From contig CACDUS010000003.1 in the NCBI GenBank assembly GCA_902555945.1, forward strand, positions 59,834 through 123,833: 64,000 nucleotides of DNA. The letters are read 5' to 3'. How positions within the stretch are numbered: position 1 is the stretch's first letter; every line of letters begins with the position of its first letter. A program made the translations under genes and the position numbers. Source of the DNA: an uncultured Pelagibacteraceae bacterium. GTDB lineage: Bacteria; Pseudomonadota; Alphaproteobacteria; Pelagibacterales; Pelagibacteraceae. Under the pieces are notes generated by a model, which worked only from the letters and a program-made list of their open reading frames with translations, ran no database searches and had not been told where the DNA came from. Positions 56,580-64,000 of the stretch are shown here, piece after piece.

Positions 56580-57230
56580 TTAAATTTTTTTTAGAATATA
56601 ATTTAATGCTATACTTGATGCTTCAATAGGAATATGATGGTCACAATTTTTTATTAAATGTGTATCTATCTGTACATTATTTCTAATAAAAAAATCTTTT
56701 GCCTCCAACATAAAATTTGGTGAGACAACTTGATCCGAGTCACCGTGAATTAATAAGATATCTGTAGAATTTTTTTTTCTAAATTTTAAATCATCTTGAT
56801 TAATAATTTTACCTGAAAAACCTACCACACAATTAAATTCTTGTTCAGATGTTAGACCTAAATTTATAGACATCATGCAGCCTTGACTAAAACCTGATAG
56901 ACAAATTTTATCATTTTTGAGTTGAAACTCACTTTTGATCTCCTCAATAAATTCATTTAATTTATTTTCTGCTTTCATTGATTGTTCCAAAATATACTTA
57001 GGATCATCTTTTGTTAAATCAAACCACTGATAGCCAGATGGGTTAATCATACATGGCTCATGACCATTAGGACAAATAAAAATTGTATTAGGCAGATATC
57101 TTTTCCAATTTAATGATAACATACTTATGTCTTTTCCATCCCCACCATATCCATGAAGCAAAATAACTGCATTTTTAATTTCTTTATTTTCATCTGGTTT
57201 AATAATGGTTGAATCTAGACAAAATGTCAT
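56580..57230 (-). CDS. Carboxylesterase/phospholipase-like alpha/beta hydrolase (YpfH type)
   Basis: A 216-aa serine hydrolase close to the carboxylesterase II/acyl-protein thioesterase group. The starting AVILLHGYGGDGKD oxyanion loop, Ser115 in LSGFSQGCMMS, Asp166 in HGDSDQVVSP and His198 in NCDHHIPIEA form the triad. No signal peptide is seen, so it is cytoplasmic. It diverges from the HIG1-like gene by 49 bases. The substrate is unidentified. Confidence 0.87.
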   Translation of the reverse strand: MTFCLDSTIIKPDENKEIKNAVILLHGYGGDGKDISMLSLNWKRYLPNTIFICPNGHEPCMINPSGYQWFDLTKDDPKYILEQSMKAENKLNEFIEEIKSEFQLKNDKICLSGFSQGCMMSINLGLTSEQEFNCVVGFSGKIINQDDLKFRKKNSTDILLIHGDSDQVVSPNFMLEAKDFFIRNNVQIDTHLIKNCDHHIPIEASSIALNYILKKI

Positions 57231-57279
57231 ACTACTTGATTTATGTTTTTTTATTTTTAAAACACCCTACAATACAATC

Positions 57280-57483
57280 ATGATTTCTGGAATATTAGTT
57301 AAAATACTATCTATAATTTTATTGATTTTAGTTGGGGTAGTTTTAATTTTAGGAATTGGCACCTTGTTCAAAGGAGGAGAAACAAGCAAAAAATACTCAA
57401 ATAAATTAATGCAATTGAGAGTGTTATTACAATTTGTAGCAATAATTGCTTTAGTTGGTTTCGCTTATTTTTTTAAAAATTAA
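57280..57483 (+). CDS. HIG1-domain twin-transmembrane protein
   Basis: A 67-aa protein with two hydrophobic helices (about 5-28 and 46-64) joined by a Gly- and Lys-rich loop. The loop pattern FKGGETSKKYSNKLMQLRVLLQ matches the hypoxia-induced-gene-1 motif of alphaproteobacterial and mitochondrial HIG1/Rcf proteins, which associate with cytochrome oxidase. I start at ATG 57280; the upstream frame is not conserved. Function here is inferred only. It ends 4 bases inside the TlpA-like gene on the opposite strand. Confidence 0.82.
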   Translation: MISGILVKILSIILLILVGVVLILGIGTLFKGGETSKKYSNKLMQLRVLLQFVAIIALVGFAYFFKN

Positions 57484-57989
57484 TCATAATTACTTAACCA
57501 TTTTATGAATTTTTCATCTCCAAAATTAATAGATCCAATTATTCTTGCAAATTCAAAACCCTCTTTATTAATTAATATAGAGGTTGGCACTCCACGTAAT
57601 CCTAATTTTTTTGCTAAAGTTATTGGGGAATCAAAATATATGCTCAAATTTTTAATTTTAAGATCCTCAAAAAATTCTGATGATTTCTCAAGATTATCTT
57701 TCCCAACATTGATCGGAAATATTTTTAAATTATCAAAATCCTTGTGTATTTGTAAAAGATCTAATGAAGGCATCTCTTCTTTACAAGGCGCGCACCATGT
57801 CGCCCAAAAATTCAATAATATCAAATTTCCCTCATAGTTTTTCAAATTTATTTGCTTATTTTTATTGTCTAAAAACGTTAATCCATCGTGTTTTTTAAGC
57901 TCTTTTTTTATAAAAAGATTTTTAATATCAATTGGTTCATCAGCAAATGAATTGGTTACCAAAAAAATAAATATTATTATAATTCTCAT
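57480..57989 (-). CDS. TlpA-like periplasmic thioredoxin
   Basis: A 169-aa protein with a short signal peptide (MRIIIIFIFLVTNSFA) followed by a thioredoxin fold. The active site Cys66-x2-Cys69 is in FWATWCAPCKEEMPSL, and the cis-Pro region is GLRGVPTSILINKEG. TlpA/ResA proteins reduce disulfides for cytochrome c or cytochrome oxidase maturation; the neighbouring HIG1-like gene would suit oxidase biogenesis, but this is inference. It diverges from argH by 23 bases. Confidence 0.88.
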   Translation of the reverse strand: MRIIIIFIFLVTNSFADEPIDIKNLFIKKELKKHDGLTFLDNKNKQINLKNYEGNLILLNFWATWCAPCKEEMPSLDLLQIHKDFDNLKIFPINVGKDNLEKSSEFFEDLKIKNLSIYFDSPITLAKKLGLRGVPTSILINKEGFEFARIIGSINFGDEKFIKWLSNYD

Positions 57990-58012
57990 GTTAATAGGTA
58001 TAATTAATTATC

Positions 58013-59404
58013 ATGACAAAAAATAAAAACAACCAGGCAATTTGGAATACTAGAGTAAAAAAAAAAACATCAAATCTTTTCCAAAAAATCGGAAATTCCA
58101 TTGATGTCGATAAGAGACTTTATAAAGAAGATATAATGGGATCCATTGTTCATGTTGAAATGCTTTTTAAGCAGAAAATTATTTCATTTAAAATCAAAAA
58201 TAAAATTATTTACGGTCTAAAAAAAATAGAAAAAGAAATTGCTAATAAAAAATTCGAATTTAATAAAAAATATGAAGACATCCATATGAATATAGAAAAA
58301 AGACTTTTTCAAATTATTGGTGAAGAAGCAGGCTATATTCATACGGCTAGATCAAGAAATGATCAGGTAATTACAGATTTCAAAATTTGGACTAGATCTT
58401 CATCTAAAGAAATTAATAATTTAATAGATAAAGTTATGACAAGCATAATAAACTTAGCGGAAAAAAATATAGAAACAATTATGCCTGGCTTTACGCATCT
58501 AAAAAATGCACAAGCAATTTCATTTGCACATTATCTAATGGCATACATTGAAATTTTTAAAAGAGATAAAAAAAGATTTAACAACAATTTAGATAATCTA
58601 AATGAGAATCCTTTAGGTGTTGCTGCTTTAAGTGGAACTTCTTTCAATATTGATAGAAATTATACAACAAAAAAACTTGGATTCAAAAGACCAACCAACA
58701 ATTCAATAGATACTGTTTCTGATAGAGATTTTGTTTTAGATTTCTTATATGCTACTGCAGTATGCTCAATGCATATTTCGAGAATAGCTGAAGAACTTAT
58801 AATCTGGAACTCTGATGGTTTTAATTTAATCCACCTGTCAGATAAAATTGTAACTGGCTCATCAATAATGCCACAAAAAAAAAATCCAGATTTACTTGAG
58901 TATTTGAGAGGAAAATCTGGAAGTATTTATGGAAATTTATTTTCTATGCTTACAATTTTAAAAGGATTGCCATTATCATACTTTAAAGATCTTCAGGATG
59001 ATAAAGAAATTGTTTTTAAATCAAAAGATATTCTTACAGATTGTCTTCAAATACTTAATGAAGTTCTTAAAAATATTAATGCAAATAAAAAGCGAATGTT
59101 AGAACTTGCAAACTTAGGATTTACTACAGCTACAGATCTTGCAGACTATTTAGTTATAAATCATTCTATGTCATTCAGAAAAGCTTATCAGAAAACAGCT
59201 GAAATAGTTAATTTTGCTGAAAAAAAGAATAAAAATCTCAATGAATTAACCTTGGAAGAATTAATTAAGATTGAACCAAATCTCACTAATGATGTTTTAA
59301 AAGTGTTTAATTTAAAGAATTCTGTTAATTCAAAAAAATCATATGGTGGAACATCTTTTGATAATATTAAAAGAATGATAATTAAATATAAAAAAGAAAA
59401 ATGA
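58013..59404 (+). CDS. argH: Argininosuccinate lyase
   Basis: ArgH splits argininosuccinate to arginine and fumarate, the last step of arginine synthesis. The 463-aa protein has the fumarase-superfamily signature GSSIMPQKKNPD (with catalytic Ser), HTARSRNDQV near the N-terminus, and MPGFTHLKNAQ. Length is typical. Its TGA overlaps the ATG of a small lipoprotein gene by 4 bases, followed by lysA, so argH-lipoprotein-lysA form one operon. Confidence 0.97.
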   Translation: MTKNKNNQAIWNTRVKKKTSNLFQKIGNSIDVDKRLYKEDIMGSIVHVEMLFKQKIISFKIKNKIIYGLKKIEKEIANKKFEFNKKYEDIHMNIEKRLFQIIGEEAGYIHTARSRNDQVITDFKIWTRSSSKEINNLIDKVMTSIINLAEKNIETIMPGFTHLKNAQAISFAHYLMAYIEIFKRDKKRFNNNLDNLNENPLGVAALSGTSFNIDRNYTTKKLGFKRPTNNSIDTVSDRDFVLDFLYATAVCSMHISRIAEELIIWNSDGFNLIHLSDKIVTGSSIMPQKKNPDLLEYLRGKSGSIYGNLFSMLTILKGLPLSYFKDLQDDKEIVFKSKDILTDCLQILNEVLKNINANKKRMLELANLGFTTATDLADYLVINHSMSFRKAYQKTAEIVNFAEKKNKNLNELTLEELIKIEPNLTNDVLKVFNLKNSVNSKKSYGGTSFDNIKRMIIKYKKEK

Positions 59405-59532
59405 TTAAAAAAATTACTTTGATTGTATTAGTATTTTGCGCTGTTGTTTCTTGTGGAAAAAAAGGGGACCCCAAATACATAGATCCTGAAAAAAAAGTAG
59501 AAGTACAAGAAGTTTTAATTAATTCAGCTTAA
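59401..59532 (+). CDS. Small lipoprotein (LptM/YifL-like), 43 aa
   Basis: A 43-aa lipoprotein: a signal of IKKITLIVLVFCAVVSC with lipobox ending in Cys18, followed by GKKGDPKYIDP. The CGxKGxP start after the lipidated Cys recalls YifL (LptM), which helps assemble the LPS translocon LptD in enterobacteria. Its ATG overlaps argH and its TAA overlaps the lysA ATG by one base, so it is embedded between the two amino-acid genes, as in other proteobacteria where a small lipoprotein precedes lysA or dapF. It is too short for routine gene calling. Confidence 0.78.
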   Translation: MIKKITLIVLVFCAVVSCGKKGDPKYIDPEKKVEVQEVLINSA

Positions 59533-60746
59533 TGAAATATATAAATAAAAAATTAACAATAGAAAAAATTAATCTCCAAAAAATTGCAAATAAATTTGGA
59601 ACACCTTTTTATTCTTATTCCTATTCCAAAATGAAAGAGAATATTAATAGTTTTAAAAGGAACTTTAAGTCTATTTCACCACTCATATGCTTTGCTGTCA
59701 AATCAAATACAAATATAAATATAATTCGGGAAATCAAAAAATTTGGATTAGGTGCTGATGTTGTTTCTTTAGGAGAGCTGATGATGGCACTCAAAGCAGG
59801 AATTAACCCCAACAAAATAGTATTTTCTGGGGTAGGTAAAAAATCAAATGAAATAAGCTTTGCTATTGATAAAAAAATTTTGTTAATAAACGCAGAGTCT
59901 TTAAGTGAAATAAAAGAAATAAATAGGTTAGCAAAAATAAAAAGTAGAAAAATAAGAATTGGCGTAAGACTAAATCCTAATACAGACGCAAAAACACTTA
60001 GTCAAATCTCTACAGGAAAGAAAGAAAATAAATTTGGTGTAAACAAAGATACATTTTATGAAATCATTAATTATTGCAAAAATTCTAAGAATATTGATTT
60101 AAAATGTCTAAGTGTTCATATTGGTAGTCAAATTTTAGATAATAGGCCATATGAAAAAATGCTAAAAATAGTTAGTCAAATACTTAAAAAAACTAATCAT
60201 AAATTCGAATTTATAGATTTAGGTGGAGGTATGGGTATTTCTTACTCTGACAAAAATAAAAAACTTAATTATAAAAAATATAACTCAGCTATACTTAAAT
60301 TTTTACGTAAACATAAAGTTAAAATTATATTTGAACCGGGTAGATCAATTATTGGTAATACAGGTACATTAGTAACTAAAGTAATTTATATAAAAGATAG
60401 TGGTAGAAAAAAATTTATTATTTTGGATGCTGCAATGAATGATTTAATGCGACCAGCTTTATATGGTGCATTCCATAAAACTTTGGCTGTTACAAAATCA
60501 GAAAAAAAATCAAAGAAACCTTACGAATTTGTAGGTCCTATTTGTGAAAGTACAGACAAATTTATTACATTAAAAAAATTTCAAGAATTAAAAGAAAAAG
60601 ACTTAATTGCAATATGTGATGTAGGAGCATATGGGATGTCACTAAGCTCAAATTATAATTTAAGACTTAAGCCAATAGAATTATTAATAAAAGGATCAAA
60701 AATTAAAGTAATAAGAAAAAGACAAAAATATAAAGATTTAATTTAA
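59532..60746 (+). CDS. lysA: Diaminopimelate decarboxylase
   Basis: LysA converts meso-DAP to lysine with pyridoxal phosphate. The 404-aa chain has the PLP Lys57 in CFAVKSNTN, HIGSQI, the glycine-rich phosphate loop LGGGMGISY, EPGRSIIGNTG, and the second-half CDVGAYGMSLSSNYN region with the substrate-binding Cys. Length is typical. It is the third gene of argH-lipoprotein-lysA. With dapD and dapE (2.2-4.2 kb) much of the lysine pathway is in this window. Confidence 0.97.
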   Translation: MKYINKKLTIEKINLQKIANKFGTPFYSYSYSKMKENINSFKRNFKSISPLICFAVKSNTNINIIREIKKFGLGADVVSLGELMMALKAGINPNKIVFSGVGKKSNEISFAIDKKILLINAESLSEIKEINRLAKIKSRKIRIGVRLNPNTDAKTLSQISTGKKENKFGVNKDTFYEIINYCKNSKNIDLKCLSVHIGSQILDNRPYEKMLKIVSQILKKTNHKFEFIDLGGGMGISYSDKNKKLNYKKYNSAILKFLRKHKVKIIFEPGRSIIGNTGTLVTKVIYIKDSGRKKFIILDAAMNDLMRPALYGAFHKTLAVTKSEKKSKKPYEFVGPICESTDKFITLKKFQELKEKDLIAICDVGAYGMSLSSNYNLRLKPIELLIKGSKIKVIRKRQKYKDLI

Positions 60747-60759
60747 ATTTTAATACAAA

Positions 60760-61461
60760 ATGATAAGAAATTTCTTATTTTCATTATTATTTTTTTCTGG
60801 AATTATTTTTATTTCAATAATTTTTTTACCATCACTTTTTTTACCCAAACAAATTGTTTTGATGGGTGGAAAATTAATGGGCTATTGGGCTAGTTTTTGT
60901 TTGAAGTTAGTACTATCAGTAAAAATTTCTATTAAAGGTAAAGAAAATATTATTAGTAGTGAAAAATTTTTTATAGCAGCATCACATCAATCAATGTTTG
61001 AAACTTTTTATTTGCAAACAATTTTTAACTCACCTGTATTTATTCTTAAAAAAGAATTATTATTAATTCCAATATTTGGCTGGTACTTAAAAAAAATAGG
61101 ATCCATATCAATAAAAAGAAATAAAATTACAAAAGACAACTTAGGTTTTTTTGATGATATTTCAAAAATAACCTCTAAATCTAACAGACCTTTAGTCATA
61201 TTTCCTCAAGGCACTAGAGTTCTTCCAAATGAAAGACCGCCATTTAAAAAAGGTGCTTCTAGAATATATGAACAACTTAATATTCTTTGTCAACCAGTTG
61301 CAATTAATTCTGGATACGTATGGCCTAAAATAGGTGAAAAGAAAACTAATAAAACTATTACAATTTCAATTTTAAAACCAATTCCATCAGGATTATCGAA
61401 AGAAAATTTTATTCAAATTTTAGAAAAAAATATTTATTCAGAGTTGGACTTGATTAATTAA
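60760..61461 (+). CDS. plsC: 1-acyl-sn-glycerol-3-phosphate acyltransferase
   Basis: PlsC acylates lysophosphatidic acid to phosphatidic acid at the inner membrane. The 233-aa protein has an N-terminal membrane helix, the catalytic His76 in SHQSMFETF (H-x4-E here instead of the textbook H-x4-D), and IFPQGTR (148-153, the FPEGTR-type block with Gln for Glu). Both variants appear in alphaproteobacterial relatives to my knowledge, so activity is likely. Its 3' end overlaps dnaN by 4 bases, convergently. Confidence 0.9.
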   Translation: MIRNFLFSLLFFSGIIFISIIFLPSLFLPKQIVLMGGKLMGYWASFCLKLVLSVKISIKGKENIISSEKFFIAASHQSMFETFYLQTIFNSPVFILKKELLLIPIFGWYLKKIGSISIKRNKITKDNLGFFDDISKITSKSNRPLVIFPQGTRVLPNERPPFKKGASRIYEQLNILCQPVAINSGYVWPKIGEKKTNKTITISILKPIPSGLSKENFIQILEKNIYSELDLIN

Positions 61462-62570
61462 CCCTTCATAGGCATCACAACAAATATACTGTCAAAATCT
61501 CCTGGATCTTTTATTAAAGCAGGTGAGCCTGAGTCATTAAAAAATATTTCTATTTTTTCACCATCAATTTGTGAAGCTACATCAATTAAATATCTAGAAT
61601 TAAAACTAATTTCTAAATCATGATCAAATTTAGCAGAAAGAGTCTCTTTACCGTCACCACTATTTGTATTATTTACAGAAAGATTAAGAGCATCCTTTGT
61701 TAAATTAAACTTAACACCATCTTTTTTATCAAGCGATACTGAAGCAACTCTGTCCACTGAGTCTAGAAATAACTTCAAATCAATTTCAAGTTTTTTTTGA
61801 TTATTTTTAGGAATTACCTGAATATAATTCGGGAATTTTCCATCAATTAATTTTGAAATTAAAATACTATTATTCATCTCAAACTTAATTTTTGATTTTA
61901 AATTTGAAATTTTAACATCCCCATCAAAATTTTCTAACAAGGAACAAAGTTGAAAAATAGTTTTTTTTGGTAAAATTATTGGTTCAAAATCTATTTTTTC
62001 TTCTAGTCTAATCTTAGAAATTGACATTCTATGACTATCTGTTGCAACAGCTGTCAAAAAATTTTTATCCTCAACCTCTGTTTGATGAAAATAAATCCCA
62101 CTCAAATAATGTCTTGTTTCATCATTTGATACAGAAAATTTACACTTATTAAGCAACTTTAAGAGTTTTTTTGATTTGATTAAGAACTCATTCTGAGAAA
62201 AATTTTCATCTGTAAGTGGAAACTCTGTTGGACTAATACAGTTTAAATTAAATATTGATTTCTCTGACTCTAAATGAAGTTTACTTGCATTATTTAAGGT
62301 TAAATTTATTTTTTTTCCTGAGTTTAATTTTCTTACTATGTCGTAAATTGTAGCAGATACAGTTGTCGTTTTTCCTTCCTCAAGAACTTCGATATTATCA
62401 ATTTGATGAATAAATATTAAGTCTAAATCAGTAGCTGTTATAAACAACTTTGTATCTTTGACCTCTAATAAGATGTTTGACAAAATTGGTAAGGTGCTTC
62501 TTTTTTCAATAACACCTTGGCAGTAATTAAGAGCTTGTTGTAAATCTTGTTGGTTTACATTAAATTTCAT
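61458..62570 (-). CDS. dnaN: DNA polymerase III beta sliding clamp
   Basis: DnaN forms the ring clamp that tethers DNA polymerase III. The 370-aa protein has three repeated clamp domains of about 120 residues, starts MKFNVNQQDLQQALNYCQGV, contains TRHYLSGIYFH, VATDSHRMS and DGKFPNYIQVIP, and ends in VFVVMPMKG, as expected. It overlaps the end of dnaA by 11 bases, so the two are expressed as dnaA-dnaN on the minus strand. Confidence 0.97.
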   Translation of the reverse strand: MKFNVNQQDLQQALNYCQGVIEKRSTLPILSNILLEVKDTKLFITATDLDLIFIHQIDNIEVLEEGKTTTVSATIYDIVRKLNSGKKINLTLNNASKLHLESEKSIFNLNCISPTEFPLTDENFSQNEFLIKSKKLLKLLNKCKFSVSNDETRHYLSGIYFHQTEVEDKNFLTAVATDSHRMSISKIRLEEKIDFEPIILPKKTIFQLCSLLENFDGDVKISNLKSKIKFEMNNSILISKLIDGKFPNYIQVIPKNNQKKLEIDLKLFLDSVDRVASVSLDKKDGVKFNLTKDALNLSVNNTNSGDGKETLSAKFDHDLEISFNSRYLIDVASQIDGEKIEIFFNDSGSPALIKDPGDFDSIFVVMPMKG

Positions 62571-63981
62571 TTTCTTTTTCGTTATATAATATTTGATTTT
62601 TTAGTTTATTAATATTATTGACAATTTCAGGATCTGTTTCTTTTAATTTTTCAATAGTTTTAACTGAATGAATAATCGTTGTGTGATCTCGATTAGAAAA
62701 CTCACGACCTATCTCTGGTAAAGATTTTGAAGTTAATATTTTTGTTAAATATATAGCTGTTTGTCTTGGTCTTACCAAATATCTTGATCTTCGAGATGAT
62801 AGCATCTCATTTTTACTAATTTTAAAAAATTTACAAACTAGAGTTTGAATTAAGTCAATTGTTACTTTGTTTTCAGATAAATTTAATAAATCTTTTAAAA
62901 CTATTTTAGTTTCGCTCAAATTAGGTATTTTTTTATAAACTTTAGAAAAAGATATTACTCTATTAACAGCACCTATAATTTCTCTTATACTTGCTGTTAT
63001 TTCTGAACTTATAAACTCTTGTATATCATTAGAAATTTTAGCATTTTCAGGATAAAGATTACCAAGTTCCTCAGTTTTTTTTTGAACGATTTTTTTTCTT
63101 AATTCATATTCGGGCTTCTGTATATCAACTACCATACCGCCAGAAAATCTAGATTTAATTCTATCTTGAATTCTTGTTAATTTATTTGGAGCCCTATCTG
63201 CTGAAACTATTATTTTTGATCCTTTATCCAACAATGCATTGAAAGTATGAAAAAATTCTTCTTGCATTGCTTCTTTCCCATTCATAAATTGAATATCATC
63301 AATTAAAAGAACATCTGTATTTCTAAAATATTCTTTAAATTTAACCATATCATTTGATTTAATTGATTTTACAAATTGATACATAAAACGTTCAGCAGAA
63401 ATAAACATTACTTTGTTATCTTTTTTTAACTCAAAACCTATAGCATTTAATAAGTGAGTTTTTCCCATACCAACACCCCCATAAATATATAGTGGATTAT
63501 AATATGAAAGATTTTCAGTTGATTTTAATGACGCTTCATAAGCAAGTTTATTACTGTTTCCTAAAATAAAGTTTTCAAATCTTTTATTTGGATCAATACG
63601 ATTATATTGAAGATATGTGTCTTTTATAAAAGAAATGTTTTCTTTATCACTTGCTAATTCTATATTTTCTTTATTTAAATCATTTATATTTGATTTTACT
63701 TGGACTATTTTAAATTCAATTCTAATAATATCTTTTTTATGATTTTTAACTATTTTCAAAATTTGATCTAAATATCGAGAGGTAATCCAATCTCTAATAA
63801 ATCTAGTTGGTACTGACAATAATAAATAATTGTTAAATTCTTCAATGAGATCAATTTTTTTTAACCAACTTTCATAAACTTCCATTCCTAATTTATTCTT
63901 CATTTCTGATTGTAATAAACTCCAATCAAGGGTACTTGAAATAGGATTAACTAATTTCTTTTTTGTAAATGTATTATTCAT
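62560..63981 (-). CDS. dnaA: Chromosomal replication initiator DnaA
   Basis: DnaA binds origin boxes and opens the DNA. The 473-aa protein has domain I (LDWSLLQSEMKNKLG, VYESWLKKIDL), a short linker, the AAA+ ATPase with Walker A GGVGMGKTHL (168-177) and Walker B LLIDDIQFMNG (225-235), and domain IV with the DnaA signature SNRDHTTIIHSVKTIEK. Length is normal. Only 19 bases upstream of the start lie in the window, so an origin next to it cannot be seen. Confidence 0.98.
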   Translation of the reverse strand: MNNTFTKKKLVNPISSTLDWSLLQSEMKNKLGMEVYESWLKKIDLIEEFNNYLLLSVPTRFIRDWITSRYLDQILKIVKNHKKDIIRIEFKIVQVKSNINDLNKENIELASDKENISFIKDTYLQYNRIDPNKRFENFILGNSNKLAYEASLKSTENLSYYNPLYIYGGVGMGKTHLLNAIGFELKKDNKVMFISAERFMYQFVKSIKSNDMVKFKEYFRNTDVLLIDDIQFMNGKEAMQEEFFHTFNALLDKGSKIIVSADRAPNKLTRIQDRIKSRFSGGMVVDIQKPEYELRKKIVQKKTEELGNLYPENAKISNDIQEFISSEITASIREIIGAVNRVISFSKVYKKIPNLSETKIVLKDLLNLSENKVTIDLIQTLVCKFFKISKNEMLSSRRSRYLVRPRQTAIYLTKILTSKSLPEIGREFSNRDHTTIIHSVKTIEKLKETDPEIVNNINKLKNQILYNEKENEI

Positions 63982-64000
63982 AAACTATTGGAGAAAGTTC

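Noticed and set aside
63982..64000. Origin of replication next to dnaA
   Set aside because: Only 19 bases upstream of dnaA are in the window and no DnaA box is visible there; many alphaproteobacteria have the origin elsewhere.

Overview
The window is a strongly AT-rich (about 70% by eye), very gene-dense stretch of bacterial chromosome. It reads like a streamlined marine alphaproteobacterium of the SAR11/Pelagibacterales type. The supporting signs are tiny or overlapping intergenic spaces, short proteins rich in Lys, Ile and Asn, alphaproteobacterial gene orders (aroK-aroB; bolA-J protein-cobS-cobT; argH-lipoprotein-lysA; dedA-dsbB-coq7), a RegB-type kinase, a Suv3-type helicase and a CarD-type regulator. 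Taxonomy is inferred from gene content only. No gene-free stretch exceeds 300 bases, and I see no rRNA, CRISPR array, insertion sequence, integrase or prophage.

Layout. Positions 1-5682 (+): the end of yidC, then argB, a HAD phosphatase, dapD, dapE, an HDAC-fold deacetylase and a SET-domain protein. Positions 5662-9791 (-): truA, fmt, def and a periplasmic protein paired with a small membrane protein. Positions 9849-15015 (mostly +): aroK, aroB, a BolA protein (-), a J-domain protein, cobS and cobT. Positions 15012-18565 (-): a RegB-like redox kinase, gyrB and tRNA-Ser(GGA). Positions 18630-23448: a surface-polysaccharide cassette (GT2, sugar methyltransferase, dTDP-glucose 4,6-dehydratase, GT17, GT9). 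Positions 23449-33015 (-): lepA, pheT, pheS, rplT, rpmI, infC, thrS and a GT4 glycosyltransferase.

Positions 33058-47269: an alpha/beta hydrolase, gltB/gltD, uppP, an EamA transporter, aceF, an aceE with a fused lipoyl domain, and a thiolase. Positions 47342-52286: tRNA-Arg(ACG), a 32-residue membrane peptide, a hotdog thioesterase, a Suv3-like helicase, a TerB-like protein, fdxA, a CarD protein with a lysine-rich tail, and a 25-residue Lys/Arg peptide gene with its own promoter and terminator. Positions 52483-63981: an acyl-CoA synthetase placed directly after tRNA-Leu(CAA), dedA-like/dsbB/coq7, an HNH protein, an esterase, a HIG1-like protein, a TlpA-like protein, argH, a small lipoprotein, lysA, plsC, dnaN and dnaA.

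Functionally the window covers arginine, lysine/DAP and aromatic biosynthesis, ammonia assimilation, entry of pyruvate into the TCA cycle, translation factors, envelope glycans and replication initiation. The least explained parts are the HDAC/SET pair, the BolA/J/CobS/CobT module, the lipoyl-E1 fusion, the two lysine-rich proteins near 51-52 kb, and the 587-aa/59-aa envelope pair.
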